Under the pieces are notes generated by a model. The model worked only from the letters and a program-made list of their open reading frames with translations, was not told the origin of the DNA and ran no database searches. The position numbers and the translations under genes are program-made. Shown here piece by piece: positions 44,066 through 56,400 of a stretch of DNA of 64,000 nucleotides. This DNA comes from Notospermus geniculatus (Eukaryota > Nemertea > Pilidiophora > Heteronemertea > Lineidae). Positions within the stretch are counted from its first letter, which is position 1; the number at the start of each line of letters is the position of its first letter. The stretch spans positions 156,488-220,487 of the forward strand of contig NMRB01000354.1 of the NCBI GenBank assembly GCA_002633025.1, given 5' to 3'.

Positions 44066-47000
44066 ATGGCGCTGCCCAGGAACAACATGAACATGATGAA
44101 AATATTGTTGATACATTTTCTCTTTATTTGTGACTTTGTCACCTCAAACAAGCAGGAAGTAACCCTGATTCTAGATGAAACAGGTGGTCTGAAGATTCAT
44201 AAAGGCCATATTCAAAGTTCAGAATGGATTGCTACAGCTGAATTTACTGATGAGATTCAAACAACTGGGTGGGTGTCAGACTCAGAGTCAGCATCATCCA
44301 TCTTTTGATTCCACGACCACAGGACAGGGCCTAGCTGGTTTTCGCCTAGCATAGGGGCATACCAACTATGCACTGCATGGCTGATTATGTGTGATATCAC
44401 ATGATATCAGTTCTACACATCAAATCGGTCATGTTGGCCATCAAACATGTCAAATGGCTCGCAACAATGTCAAAACTGTCATGTCATGACATTTCAGTTC
44501 GGGAAAGTTCAAAAATTGGAAACGTTTCCGACTTTGGCAACGTTTCTTTTTTTGGAAGCGATTTTCGATTCCAATATCGGTAACGTTTCTGAATTTGGAA
44601 GCCCAGAGATTCTGGCACAACCAAGCCTTTTGATGATGATAATTGATGATTATCGATGATTGCAGCCAACTTACGCCAGCAATTCAGATTTTACGCCGTG
44701 AAATACAAGGTCACAGGTGCTGCCATCTGTTAATGGAAAAAAACACTTCCCGATTTTTGATACTCATATCCCGATTAGGCCTAACATGCAAATAGGCCTT
44801 CACCGATTCCGATATCGGAATCGAAAACCGCTTCCGAAAAAAGAAACGTTGCCAATATTGGAATCGCTGGGCTTCTAAAATCAGAAACGTTTCCAAATTC
44901 GGAACTTTCCCGAACTGATTTGACATCACGATCTGTGTGTTAGTTCATGTCGTGATGATGTGACTTCACATAACATTTTCACAGCCAACATGGCGGCATC
45001 GTGTTGTCATGGAAATGTGATGTCACGTGACGAACCTCTACAGTACTACTGTTTGATATACATGCTGCATACATTAAACAGAAATTCAGTGTGAAAGTTA
45101 ATTTTTCAGATGGTCTGTCCTTGAAGTAACCACCAATCAAAGCTTGGATGATGCCCTGCAAGCATATGGGGCAGGTCTTGTTGAGGCAGACGCAACAGGA
45201 GAACTGATCGGCAAAAACTGGAACAACACTGTTGCTGGATATTGTGACAAACCCTATTCTGGCTATTGTGCAAGACTCCGGAAGTTTTTTCTTGATAATC
45301 TGGATTGGATATATGGCCAAATAGCTTCCAATCCTGATGACCCATATTGGCACCAGGTATGTACATTTTATCAATGTAATGTTGTAGGTTTCAGTGGCAA
45401 GAGTTTTTCAGTGAAAGATGAAAGTCAGATTCTGGCGGCCACTTTAGGAAAGTCAGGAAAATTTCAACCTTTCCCATCATATTTAGTAGGTTGTGGTGAT
45501 GTGTTGGTTAGTCTCATCATATGGTATGTTCCTCTTTTATAGGTTGAACTGTTGTTGACTCAAGTAAATGGTTTGATTGATGGATACAGTAACAAAGCCC
45601 GGAAACCAACCTACAAAATAAGTGACCCATTTGGTTTCTTGTAAGTATTAAATCCAGCAATCTTGATGTTTCACAATATGGTGAATCATCTCTGTGCTAC
45701 TCAATTTATGTCTTATCCAAATGAAATGCTTGGCCAGAAGGCAGTGCAGTTCAAGAGTAAATTCTATAATTCATCATATTTGCGATGAGAGTCAGTCACC
45801 TGTACCATTCCTTTTATTTCTGTTTCCAGCCTTTTCCAAGTTGGTGGGGACCTGGAAGATTTAGAGAGTGCCTTACACAAGAAAGTGAAATCTCATGTTC
45901 TTGGCACTGGTTCTTGCTCTGCATCAATCAAGTTGCTGCCAGGTCACAAAGATTTGTTCGTGTCTCATGACACTTGGAGTGGTTTCCAATCAATGCTCAG
46001 AATCCTAAAGAAGTACAACTTTGGTTTTCACCTCAGTTACAAGAAAGGAAGTCCGCTTATGCCAGGAAATGTTATAACATTCAGTGGCTACCCTGGGCAG
46101 ATTTTCTCTGGAGATGATTTCTACTTGGCATCTACTGGCCTGGTAAGTTCGTAGGTATGGAAGTATTGAACCTGACACTTGAGTGTTGTTTTTCTTCTAC
46201 AACTGTGACCCAGACTCAAATATGAAGTACCCACATGAAACAGCACTCTGGTCTGAATGGATAAAGCATGCTTAGGAGGTTCACGTCGCCCCTTGTTACT
46301 ATACTATTACTATTTCTTTATTGTGATATAGGCTACTCAAGAGACCACGAATGGGAACAGTAATCCTGATTTATGGTCAAAAGTGACACCCTCCTCTGTC
46401 CTTGAGAACTTCCGTTCTATGGTTGCCAACAGGTTGGCACGGTCTGGTAGAGAGTGGAGTAATATCTTCAAGAAGTATAACAGTGGGACGTAAGTTCTGG
46501 CTACTCTTATTGACCAAGGATCATTCCTTTTCAGATATTCTCTTTACAGAATGTATCATTTGGTGTAAAATTGATATCAAATTCTGCATGTTTACATGGG
46601 GATCATTGTTTTAACCTTCCACATTCAAAGAAAGTGCTCTGAATCGAGGTGTTGGCTGAGATTGGGGAAGCATAGCTTTCAGATACATGTATTTCAGATA
46701 TCGTATTGTGAACCTCACAGTTCAATATCAATTTCAGCTACAACAACCAGTGGATGATTGTGGATTACAAGAAATTTGTCCCTGGCCATGCTTCCACTAC
46801 GGATCTTCTCTGGGTCCTGGAGCAGATTCCGTGAGTTTGTATTCATCTTCCATCCCTGAAGCCTACTTTCCTTCAATATTGAAACCCGACCATACTTGTT
46901 TTTTTATGCCCTGGGACAATTTTCATGACCCTGTTGCAGGCAGTGACTGGTGAACATCTTTTCATTTCAGTGGAACTATCAAAGCAGCCGATGTAACGCC

Positions 47001-48195
47001 TGTCCTTTTGAAACAAAGTTATTGGGGCAGCTACAACATTCCGTAAGTAAAACTTCTTTAGTTTTTGTGCTGCTCGCTCATAAAAGCTTGCAATTCTGAA
47101 GGAACAAACCAGACAGCTTCTTTCTGTCAGATGGAACCGATCAGTGTTTGACTTGGTCGTTGGAGTTTCTGCTAATAGAGGGAACACCTGTGTGCCGTCG
47201 ATCTGGGTCCATTCTAGTTTCATTGTGCACTGAAAATATTTTGTTTGCTTCAGATATTTCAAGGAAATTTTCAATGCAAGTGGTTTTAATGCCATGGTGA
47301 AGAAATATGGGGACTGGTTTTCTCATGAGAATGGTCCAAGGGCGAAGATATTTAGGAGAGACCATGGAAAAGTTGTGGATGTGGACACGATGATTCATTT
47401 AATGAGGTTCGTATTGTTTGTGATGCATATTTGGTCAAGTCTGATCTGCCGTATAGTGATTACAGAATAGCAAAATTATATGTGGAAATGTACTGGGGGT
47501 AGTCATTTATCCTCTGATACAGTCCGTCTGAATTTCCTTTTCCCTCAGCGACGTAAATCATTTGGATTTTATTCTCATTCCAGATACAATGACTTCAGGA
47601 ATGACCCTCTCTCTAGGTGTAACTGCACACCACCATACAGTGGAGAGAATGCAATAGCTGCTCGATCAGATCTCAATCCTGCTAATGGAACATATCCGTT
47701 TGGGGCATTAGGGCACAGGCTTCATGGTGCCACCGATATGAAGGTAATGTTTCTGAGCTGAGGTCATACAATCAAATGACTTGGTCTGGATATGTAAATG
47801 GTGACCAGTTCTGTGGCCCAATGATTACAAAATACCAGTGTTGCACATGTTGTTCCAAACTGTCCAGGACTGTCTACCATAGAAAATAGTATGCAAGGTA
47901 TTTCCAGGTCGTATATGTTGTACAGGAACTGTCAGACAGGTCATTTTGAGCACAAAGGCAGTAGAATTCCTTTCATTAATGACTACTTACTTGGTGTTTC
48001 TAGGTCACCTCTTCCATGCTGATGAAGAAGTTTGAATTTATTGCAATCAGTGGACCAACTTTCACCAACCTACCGCCCTTCCAGTGGAGTACATCCGACT
48101 TCAAGCATGTTCGCCATGATGGGATGCCAGATCTGTGGAAGTTCCCTCCGGTTCAGTATCACTGGGACAGTAAACTAATGGCAATAGCGCCTTGA
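44066..48195 (+). CDS. PLBD2: phospholipase B-like 2 (PLBD2), lysosomal Ntn hydrolase
   Basis: PLBD2 (p76) is a lysosomal N-terminal-nucleophile amidohydrolase-fold protein that cleaves itself before a Cys; its substrate is unsettled. Ten exons: 44066-44268, 45110-45356, 45543-45640, 45830-46142, 46332-46489, 46738-46830, 46971-47042, 47254-47406, 47584-47743, 48004-48195. All are in phase and give 562 residues (family about 550-590). Signal peptide: MKILLIHFLFICDFVTS. Predicted nucleophile: the Cys near residue 212 in GTGSCSASIKLLPGH. Other marks: WNNTVAGYC, SGDDFYLASTGL, FKKYNSGTYNNQWMIVDYKK, RRDHGKV, SDLNPANGTYPFGAL and the end PPFQWSTSDF...PDLWKF. PLBD2-like rather than PLBD1-like motifs decide the paralogue. 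Start chosen at AAAATGGCG; an in-frame ATG at 44042 overlaps the E-boxes. Confidence 0.95.
44495..44917. mobile_element. 423-bp inverted-repeat element in PLBD2 intron 1
   Basis: It starts CAGTTCGGGAAAGTTC and ends GAACTTTCCCGAACTG. The arms continue with GGAAACGTTTC, CGTTTCTTTTTT and GATTCCAATATCGG in mirror order. Nearly 150 bases on each side can pair. The centre (44640-44780) is non-coding, and no convincing target duplication was seen. Confidence 0.82.
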
Positions 48196-48297
48196 ACATT
48201 CATGCCCATTGGGAGATGGACCTTTCTGTGATGGGGGAGGGGGCAGTGACGTGATGTGAAGGTGTCTGTGATAAATCAAATGTTTTTATTTTTTTCG

Positions 48298-48600
48298 TCT
48301 AAGCCCGGTGGTCGAGTGTCTAAGCCCGGTGGTCGAGTGGTTAGCGCGCTCGACTACCAAACTGTACAATGGGTCGGCGCGGGTTCGACTCCGGGCGAAG
48401 GCATGTACAAAGAGTTGTGAAACATTAATGCAGGGTCCGTCGGATGGGACTAAAAGCCGTGGTCCCTTGTACCTGAGTGTCTATGCCAGGGCAAGTAAAA
48501 GACCCCACACAGGTGGACAGTAGCCTGTCGTGGACTCCATACCTCCGGCAAAAATCCAACAGGGTTACAACACCGGTAATGATATAGATTAGATATAGAT
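48298..48600 (+). mobile_element. tRNA-derived SINE with a duplicated head
   Basis: The tRNA-like head has GCCCGGTGGTCGAGTGG (A box) and GGGTTCGACTCCGGGC (B box), with acceptor-stem-like GCCCGG/CCGGGC complementarity. The first 21 bases, TCTAAGCCCGGTGGTCGAGTG, occur twice (48298-48318 and 48319-48339). The body matches the 40445 copy through GGACTCCATACC, after which a TAGAT-rich tail follows. It lies about 100 bases after the PLBD2 stop. Confidence 0.85.
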
Positions 48601-49689
48601 TGTCTAAGTAAGTACCGTACTGCACAGCCTGTTCTGTCGTGCAGTATTCCATAAATTCTTATATCAAAGTGATGGGGTTGGTTGACACAGTTATCCTACG
48701 CCAAATGACAAACAGTAATATATGGCAAGCAACACTACTGTTGGTCATTCAGATAATCATGTATCATGGTTCAACATGCTTAATTCACTGATTTTCTTTC
48801 TTCACTCCCATCAAAGCCTATAGCAACAAAGCCAGCAGTATGACTTGTATTACTTCCCATTGACAATTATATTTTGATATCTGCATCACACTGAATATGA
48901 GCAATTCCAAAGTTACTCAATTTTTAAATTAATTATACTTTGAATGATTCAGTTGTCTAAAACTTAACATTTTGTAGATTTTGAAGAATAAGATTTTTGC
49001 GATTAAAAACTTTCTATTTGTACAGTTACTTTATTGGCAGTTTGCAGTTCCATAGCATTCTTTCATGGCTTACACGTCCAGTCCCAATGTCACCAGTCTG
49101 GGCTTTGGCACCCACCCCCGCGCGCACCCACCATGAAGTACAAGTGCCACCGAGATGAGTCTATTGAAATCAATGAAAAAAGGGCTCGTCTACCTTAGCC
49201 CTGATAAAAAAAAACAATATTCATCAGCGCCCCACAATTCCCAGCAATCCCAATAAGTGGCCTATTTTTCTTGGTGACTGAAGCTCCTACCACACCAGGC
49301 TGGAGCAACCTCGCCACCAGGCGAGTTCGTCTGTACCGTACAGTGTCGCCACCGAACGTCAAACGGCGGAACTGAGTCATTCCTTCTACATTGGCAACCA
49401 GAGGCGGCAAGTCCTCACAAACTTCTCCTCTTTTTGGGAATTTTAACAGCGATTGAGATGCGAAAGAGCGCATTTCGAATGTGCTTGTAATGGAGATCAA
49501 CCAAGGCACACCATTTGACTCGTATATTGACTTTTTATTTGACTGTTCTACCTGTTTAGGAAATCCATATTCTGGCGTCCGGTGATCAAATTCATTCCAC
49601 TCAGATTTCTGACTGTGTGTTGGCTGTCACTTACTGGCACCAGTTTTTTCCCCATCTTTCCTTCTGAAGTTGACAGCTGAAGACGTACT
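48601..49689. other. spacer and proprotein convertase 5' region
   Basis: Contains a short GC-rich run (CACCCCCGCGCGCACCCACC near 49114-49133) that may be promoter-like. A minus-strand frame of 104 codons at 49195-49509 looks non-random but matches no family I know. No splice structure supports it. Confidence 0.4.
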
Positions 49690-52600
49690 ATGATGTGTAA
49701 AGCTGATAGCTTACTCTGGTGTCTACTGTCACTTCTGAAGTTTGCTTCTGCTGCTCTTTACACTGATACCTGGGCCATTGAAGTCGATGGAGGGGAAGAT
49801 GTTGCCAGGACTGTGGCCAGGAGGAATGGTTTCACTTACATTGGACAGGTGAGTTTTCCTGTTGGTGGGTTTCTCTTTTGCTAGTCTTTGTTAGCATGGT
49901 TAGGTCTACTTTGTTACTCTTAATGAAAAGCAATATTCCTACAATTCATTCCTACAATTATTATGCCTGTCAATCATGCAATATATTATATCCTATTCAA
50001 AGATTTGTCAAAGTCAAGAATATCATGACTCGGCCTGTCATGCCTAGCTGTAGCTAGGCCCTAGCTAGACTCTTATTGAGTTCCAATGCCTTGGGCGAGG
50101 CCTAGATCTCTTTGAAAACTTTCTGGAAATCTTTCCAGAAAAAGTCGGCAAGAATTGGCTAATTTACGTTATCCATAGGCCTACACCACCACACGCCTGA
50201 TTCTTAAAATTTTTACACATTTTAAATGCGTGGAATGGGGAACCCAACCGTAAATTCAGAATTGTGACCTTTTTCCACAGGTCAAGATGTAGAAACATTA
50301 TTCTGTGTAGGGAATGTATTGAGTGTAATCGAAAGCCAGGCACCTGAGTTATTTGCAGCCCATCATTTTCTGTTGATGATTAAGGTCATGTTTGCCTTTG
50401 CTGATTCCACCTGTCATAATATTTATCTGTGATAATATCATAGCGTTTGCATCTACTGGGCATTTTGGGGAATCCCTCGCTTCTTTCCTGAGGATCTGGT
50501 GAATGAAGCGAAGAAGCCTTTTCCTTGGAGAGGATCTACTAGTAAATTCTTTACCTTGCAAAGCTTACTGCTGGCTTGCTAGTGCAAATTAAATGCAACC
50601 AATCCAACTGACTCCACGTGCCATATCATGTCCATGATGCCCATTCATATTTCTCCACTTAGTCGTCATGGTCATATCAGATCAATTTTTTCTGAAACCA
50701 CATAAATATGTATCTTAGAGAGTTATGAACCAGCCTTCAGATGATTATTGAAAATCAATTTATGTGTGTGTGAAGACAGCAAACGTCAAGACGAAAACCA
50801 ATTTTCTTGTGTTCTGACTTGATAATGATACTTGGTGTTGTCACTGTCTCTTCTCCTGGTCTTGTGTATACAAGTCATTACTGGCTGTGATTGTAAGTTA
50901 GGGACTTCAGTCTTTTGAAGTTTGAAATCGACTGACACAACAACAGTGTAACTCGTCCTTTCAGTTATGGTATTTCCTTCTCTGTTGGATACAAAACATA
51001 CATTGCATGTCGGACTCCGAACAGAGAAATTTTCTGGTTTGATAGACAAAGCTAAGGGTTGGGGTACCGGTACCTAAATACATCTGTATGCAATGTACTG
51101 CTTGCTTCCAGGTGTTGCAGAATATTCCAAGAAGCTGGCATGCATGTGTATACTTCTATACCTCTGACTAATATGATTGGCATACATGTACCTTGAAATA
51201 CTGAATAAAGATGAACCTTGATATCACTGAATGATTGAAAGCAGATCTACATGAACAATATCTATCTACAACAGGCCAACAAGCCTTTGTCTTATTCCTA
51301 TCTTGTATCCTTCCTGTGCTGAGTATTCTATCAAAGGAATGACCACAACTGTACTTGGAATCAAACTTGGTTGGTTGGTTTTATACTGTTGCATATCTTT
51401 CTTGACCTTGTATCGAACATGTTGGTTTCAATATTACCAGTATTTGAAATGACGTGATGTACGTGTCTTTGACAAAAAAAGCATCACTTGGTCTAGTAAA
51501 AAATATCATTGACTTGTTATTTCCCATGTGACAGTGACATTGTACCAGAATTGATAATTGGAAACAATACTGAATTAGAAATAAATCATTCATTCATTAT
51601 ATTATGGGTGGTGCCTTGGTGTGTTTTGCCAGTGTTGAGAAAAAGCCTGTTTTCAGGACTGACATACTGGGTGCATGCATGTTTGAATACAAATATGGTT
51701 TTCAATGGGTGTATTCATACAAATCGATCATACTTGAATGACTCACTCTTGACCCAAAAAAATTGCAGGCCATTCTTGTTTGACTGTTTTCAAAAGCACT
51801 GACATGTGACTTACTGTATTGGGTTTATTGTTATTGGCCAAAAAGTCTTTGAAAAGAAGCACCAGCGTTCAGTTCTGTGGAGTAATTCCCATGATGACCA
51901 AGTTCGGCAGAAGTTACATGTATAATTTGCAGATCATCACTGAATTTATAGCCCTATCAGACATATAGCAGAACAAACCTGTGTGATTTGCATGACTAGC
52001 CTACCCCCTCTTGAACTTGAAATGTTATGGAGGACGTGTGGGATATGCAGCTGAATACAATGGATGACTGTCAGCTGTTATGATTTATCCTGTCTACATC
52101 CCTTATTCCTCCAACAATGGAGAGTTGGGGATGATACATCGTTTTCATGATTCTATGATAATATAAAGGCTGCATGATGTTGTAAATTGGTAGTCTCTTT
52201 GAATGGATAAAAACATTTTTAAAAAATGTTCTGAACACCTGATTTAAATTCCAATGGTGGAATTGAGAAGGTGCTTCAAAGGCAACCTAAGCTAAACCAG
52301 GAAGTGCCAAGGCAATGAATGAGTGGCCTTTTTCAGGTAGACTTAGGCCTATGACTGGACTGCAGGAATTATTGACTAAAATCACTGCTTGCACAGGAAC
52401 CAATCCCAAAATGTAAAATGCCTGTAGGCCTATAGGCTATACTTGCTTGTAGTTGTTGGTTGTATGATTGGGTCGAATTGTAAAACCATTGCAGAAATAA
52501 ATGAAAAACGTGTAAAACCTGAAACGTTTGTTACAACTTGTGGCGTTGCAGTCTAAACGAATGACTCTGATTAATCATGTGTTAAATCTCTTTTTATTTC

Positions 52601-52972
52601 CAGATAATGCCAGATTTCTACCAGTTTCAACACAGGAAAGTTGCCAAACGTTCTACATATCACAGTTCATATCACCATCGAAATTTAGCAAAAGATCCTC
52701 AGGTGAGTGTGTTTCTTGGTTAACCCTCAGGTCAGGTTTGGACCGAGCCATTTGATTAAGAGCCAATGATTCAGTGAGATGATGAGAGCCGATACAATCT
52801 CATAACCAAGATTCAGAATTGAGCTCTCTCCGCTGAGTTAATAATCCATGCAATCTCTCATATTTGCTTTTCATTTCAGGTAAAATGGTTAGAGCAGCAA
52901 GTTGTAAAAAGGAGAGTCAAAAGAGATTTAGTGGATTTCACAGATCCCAAATGGAAACATATGTGGTATTTG
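49690..52972 (+). CDS. furin/PCSK5-like proprotein convertase, 5' exons (partial)
   Basis: These subtilisin-like proteases cut secreted precursors after paired basic residues in the Golgi. Exons 49690-49848, 52604-52702 and 52880-52972, all phase 0 with GT-AG borders, encode the first 117 residues. A signal peptide (LLWCLLSLLKFASA) is followed by the inhibitory prodomain: DTWAIEVDGG, RRNGFTYIGQ, FYQFQHRKVAKRS (secondary-cleavage style basic pair), then VKWLEQQVVKRRVKRDL. RVKR|D is the autocatalytic maturation site. DPKWKHMWYL opens the mature enzyme. The catalytic Asp-His-Ser exons are not found up to 64000, so the gene runs on or the exons are missing. The part present does not separate furin from PCSK5/PCSK6. 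Confidence 0.9.
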
Positions 52973-53293
52973 GTAAGTAGGCATAGCTCAGGAAAGATTG
53001 CTGCTCTACAAATTGTTCCAAAATGTACATGTTTTGCAGCAGTTGCAAAACAAGGTAGAGGTACTAGTATTCTGGGACATTTTTCTTGCGTCACCACATA
53101 TGATATCCCAGTCTACATTAGCTCTGCTCCTCGAAAAGGGTGCGAATATGGAAATGTTGATATTCGGACTCGGAGAAGGTAGTCTGAGTGCACCATGTCA
53201 ACTGAGAACATGTGACAGACCCAAGTAAACTCACATGACATTGTATCAACAGCACATTTCCCTTTAATACTTCTCCTGGACAAAAGTGTTGTT

Positions 53294-53410
53294 GGAACAG
53301 ATGTATTGCTGTTCCAACAACACTTTTGTGTGGGAACAGATGTATTGCTGTTCCAACAACACTTTTGTGTGGGAACAGATGTATTGCTGTTCCAACAACA
53401 CTTTTGTGTG
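53294..53410 (+). repeat. 3 x 39-bp tandem repeat with internal inverted repeats
   Basis: Three head-to-tail units begin GGAACAGATGTATTGCTGTTCC, in which GGAACA and TGTTCC form a small hairpin. The upstream ACAAAAGTGTTGTTGGAACAG is the inverse of CTGTTCCAACAACACTTTTGT, so larger hairpins form too. The unit is 13 codons long, which makes repetitive ORFs on both strands; these are not genes. Confidence 0.92.
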
Positions 53411-56400
53411 GGAAAAGAGAAGGGAAATCAGCTGTTTCCTCTCTGTAGCAGCCACACTTACTGCATTGATTAAATGAAATTTCTCAACATGTGGTTGCAT
53501 TGCAGTTTATTTTGGGTACGGTAGTAGATAGATGCTCTCCCATCTAAAGAAGGTACAGTCTTGAATGAAATCGTTAAACGGGGAACGCTGATTGATGGTA
53601 GTTATTACATGCACTTGTTCCCATACAATACACTGGTTTCAATGGTATAAATGATGGTTAATGGACCCTGCTTCCTCCACCTTCCACCCTAGAAACAACT
53701 TCAAGAAACTGTTGTATGCTATTGACTCTAATGTGCTTTCTCTCATTCACCATTATGGGTGGCTATGTAGGACTCTTGACAGGTTCTTCAAAGAGTTTTG
53801 GGCACTTAACTACTGTTTCACAGTATTGTGAGAATATTTCAGCAAAGGTCCAGGTCAGTCATTTGTAAAAGTAAGGCCCCATCGAGATTGCAGACATTTC
53901 TGTATTATCGTGCAAATCTACTCAGCTGAACTGACCATCAGCATCAAATTTGTCAGTCTTTTTTCTGCCCAATCACAGACTTCCGATGAGACCTTCCTGA
54001 TAGCAGTAGGTATAGGATAACTAATCCAACTTTTTGGTTACTCTTTCTAGATTTATTTTATAATTTATAGATTTAGGTATAGGATAGTGGGTGAAATGCT
54101 TGGCCTACCGTAAAGCAGCAGAATGTTGAGAGGAAAATGCATAAATAATGGAGAATTTGAACAAAATACTGATCCAATGAAAGAGATTCGCTCCAACAAC
54201 GCAGTCTGGCATTCACTGCTGATACGCTATCTACTGCTGTATCAAGTTGAGTTAAATGATTGATTTCAAGTGGTTAAGGACGTTTTTACTCTGTGGTTTG
54301 ATAGCAATCAGAGATAGTGCGGATGATTTCTTGCACATCAGCTATTTCAGAAATTTACGGCGCAACCATGAGGAAGCGCATGAAGAAGAATAAAAAACTT
54401 TGATAGCTGGTGAGTTTGATATAATTTGCTTGAAGACAACTTGGTTTCTGNGCCTACAGAGTGACAAGAGATTATATGAATATAAAGCATATGTTTGGCG
54501 GTCTAGGAAAACCCGTCAGACCGCTGAATGATCAACAAGGGCTGTCAGATTGCCTGTGCGTTGATCTTCTACTGTTTACCTGTTATGTAGTACATTTCAG
54601 CTATTGAAATGTGTGGGTTCACCAAGGCCATTAACACTTTCCTCAAACGTGACATCCGATGGGTTTTCCTAGACCACCTCACATATGTAATTCCTTCAGG
54701 GGGACATTCTGTCCACCACACTCTATTTATATGCAGGGGTATTAAATACTAGTGTTATTCTTGTAGTGTAATTCACATGTGGCAGTTCAGTTGATGTGAC
54801 ACCACAATGTTCGGTTAGATCATCATAGTTTTGGCCCTTTCACAATGCCCAAACCTTTGAATGAGCAGTCAGTCAGTCTAAAATAAAACCCTTCTTCAAA
54901 CAACCACCAAGTTTTACAGGCTGATACGTTGTTCACTATCAAATCCAACATTGGTGTATACTCAGATAGTTAACTACTAGTATAACATACGTCAGATAAA
55001 GTAGGCCTACCTTGGTGAAATTGACATAGCAAACAGTAACACCTGCTTCATTACAAGGAAAACTATAACTTTTACTGTTCTTCACTCCTTGATAGTGGTA
55101 AATGTATCCGTTGTTCACAACATCATGCTGGCAATGAAACTACTTCAGCTGTGAAAATATTGCGTAGTTTCCTCCAAGCATCCAGTTAACATTGTTTTTT
55201 TATTTGTTTGGCTAAGCCTACAACGTTTTCCGCATACCTTACAAATTCTTCTTCCTGAAATCACCAGTTTTTGCCAAATTATCTATAGCTGTTGATTATG
55301 AGGTTAGGCCCGGTGTGAAAGGTTATCTCCGTCAACTTTTGTCTCCATTTTAGATCAAAGAACCCTTAACATGTTGAAGATTTAGCAACGAATGTAGATA
55401 ATTGGTGATTATAAACATGACACAGGCAACGGATGGTTTGTCTTTTTTTGCCGACAGGCGAACACCTGTAGCATGTAGGTAGAACTGTCAAAACACATGT
55501 TACTTGCAACATTTTCTGTCTTGTAATTTGCTTGCCATTTGAAAGGAGTGTTCTTTCTCTGCCCACCTTAGGATAAAGAAAGCCTTTTCAACAGCAGCAT
55601 ACATATTGGTAGGCTCCTTTGCCTTCAACAGGTGGGTGAACCAAACCTGCCTCTTCCATGTCTTTCATGAAGTTGTTGTTGTTGTGCTAGTGAGTGTGCA
55701 ACGACAGCCTGGTAAGGCCTACAACAACATTTGGCAGTGATTCACCTCTTGCTCAAATGCTAATGGTCTTGGAAGAAATCATCTTGACTACCAAGGGTTG
55801 TGAGATCGCTCGTTTGTGACCATCCTTGTTCCAACCACAAAATATACAGCAGTTGGTTTAATTGGCTTGTGTTGCCAACCTGGGAGTGAGGATGGCTAAC
55901 AAGTGTCCTGATTGGTGCACAGCAACTCGAGGTGCGAGAGAAACACAAATCGCGGTGAAGTTATCCCGTGGGTTTGTGTGTACGAAGACATGAGGTAGTA
56001 CAGGCACATGGTAGGCCATGATGGGAAGAAATGTGCAGTAAAGTTTTGTGACAGATTTGGTCATGATATCACCACTGTAGTTCAGATTGTGACCTGGCAG
56101 CTTAATTTAAGAATAAAATGTCAGTTTTTAGGCCTGTTGTGTTTTCGGGGTGAAAGTGATTACTAGTTACATGTAGTATGCTTTGTGTGGCGTGGGTGTG
56201 AGTAGTGTAGGGGTCGGGTATATTTTTGAAGGGGTTTATGTAAGAAGGCTTGGGGAAAGTTCACAGCTTTTGACAAGTGCAGGGAACTGGTTTGGCCTGG
56301 TTACAATGTTTTTGTGGGCAAACTGAAGCATGGCAAAAACTCACTAAGGAGGGAGAAACATTACACTGTACATGTTTGTATCTCTTTCTTGTGTAACGGT

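Noticed and set aside
45106-45374. Minus-strand ORFs of 86 and 131 codons
   Set aside because: They are antisense shadows of PLBD2 exon 2.
48298-48420. tRNA gene, from the A box and B box
   Set aside because: The head lacks a clean cloverleaf and is fused to the SINE body shared with 40445-40672, so it is a retroposon head.
49195-49509. 104-codon minus-strand ORF upstream of the convertase
   Set aside because: Composition looks somewhat protein-like, but I recognise no family and see no flanking exons; not enough to call a gene.
53264-53500. Repetitive ORFs over the 39-bp array
   Set aside because: They arise because the unit length is divisible by three on both strands.
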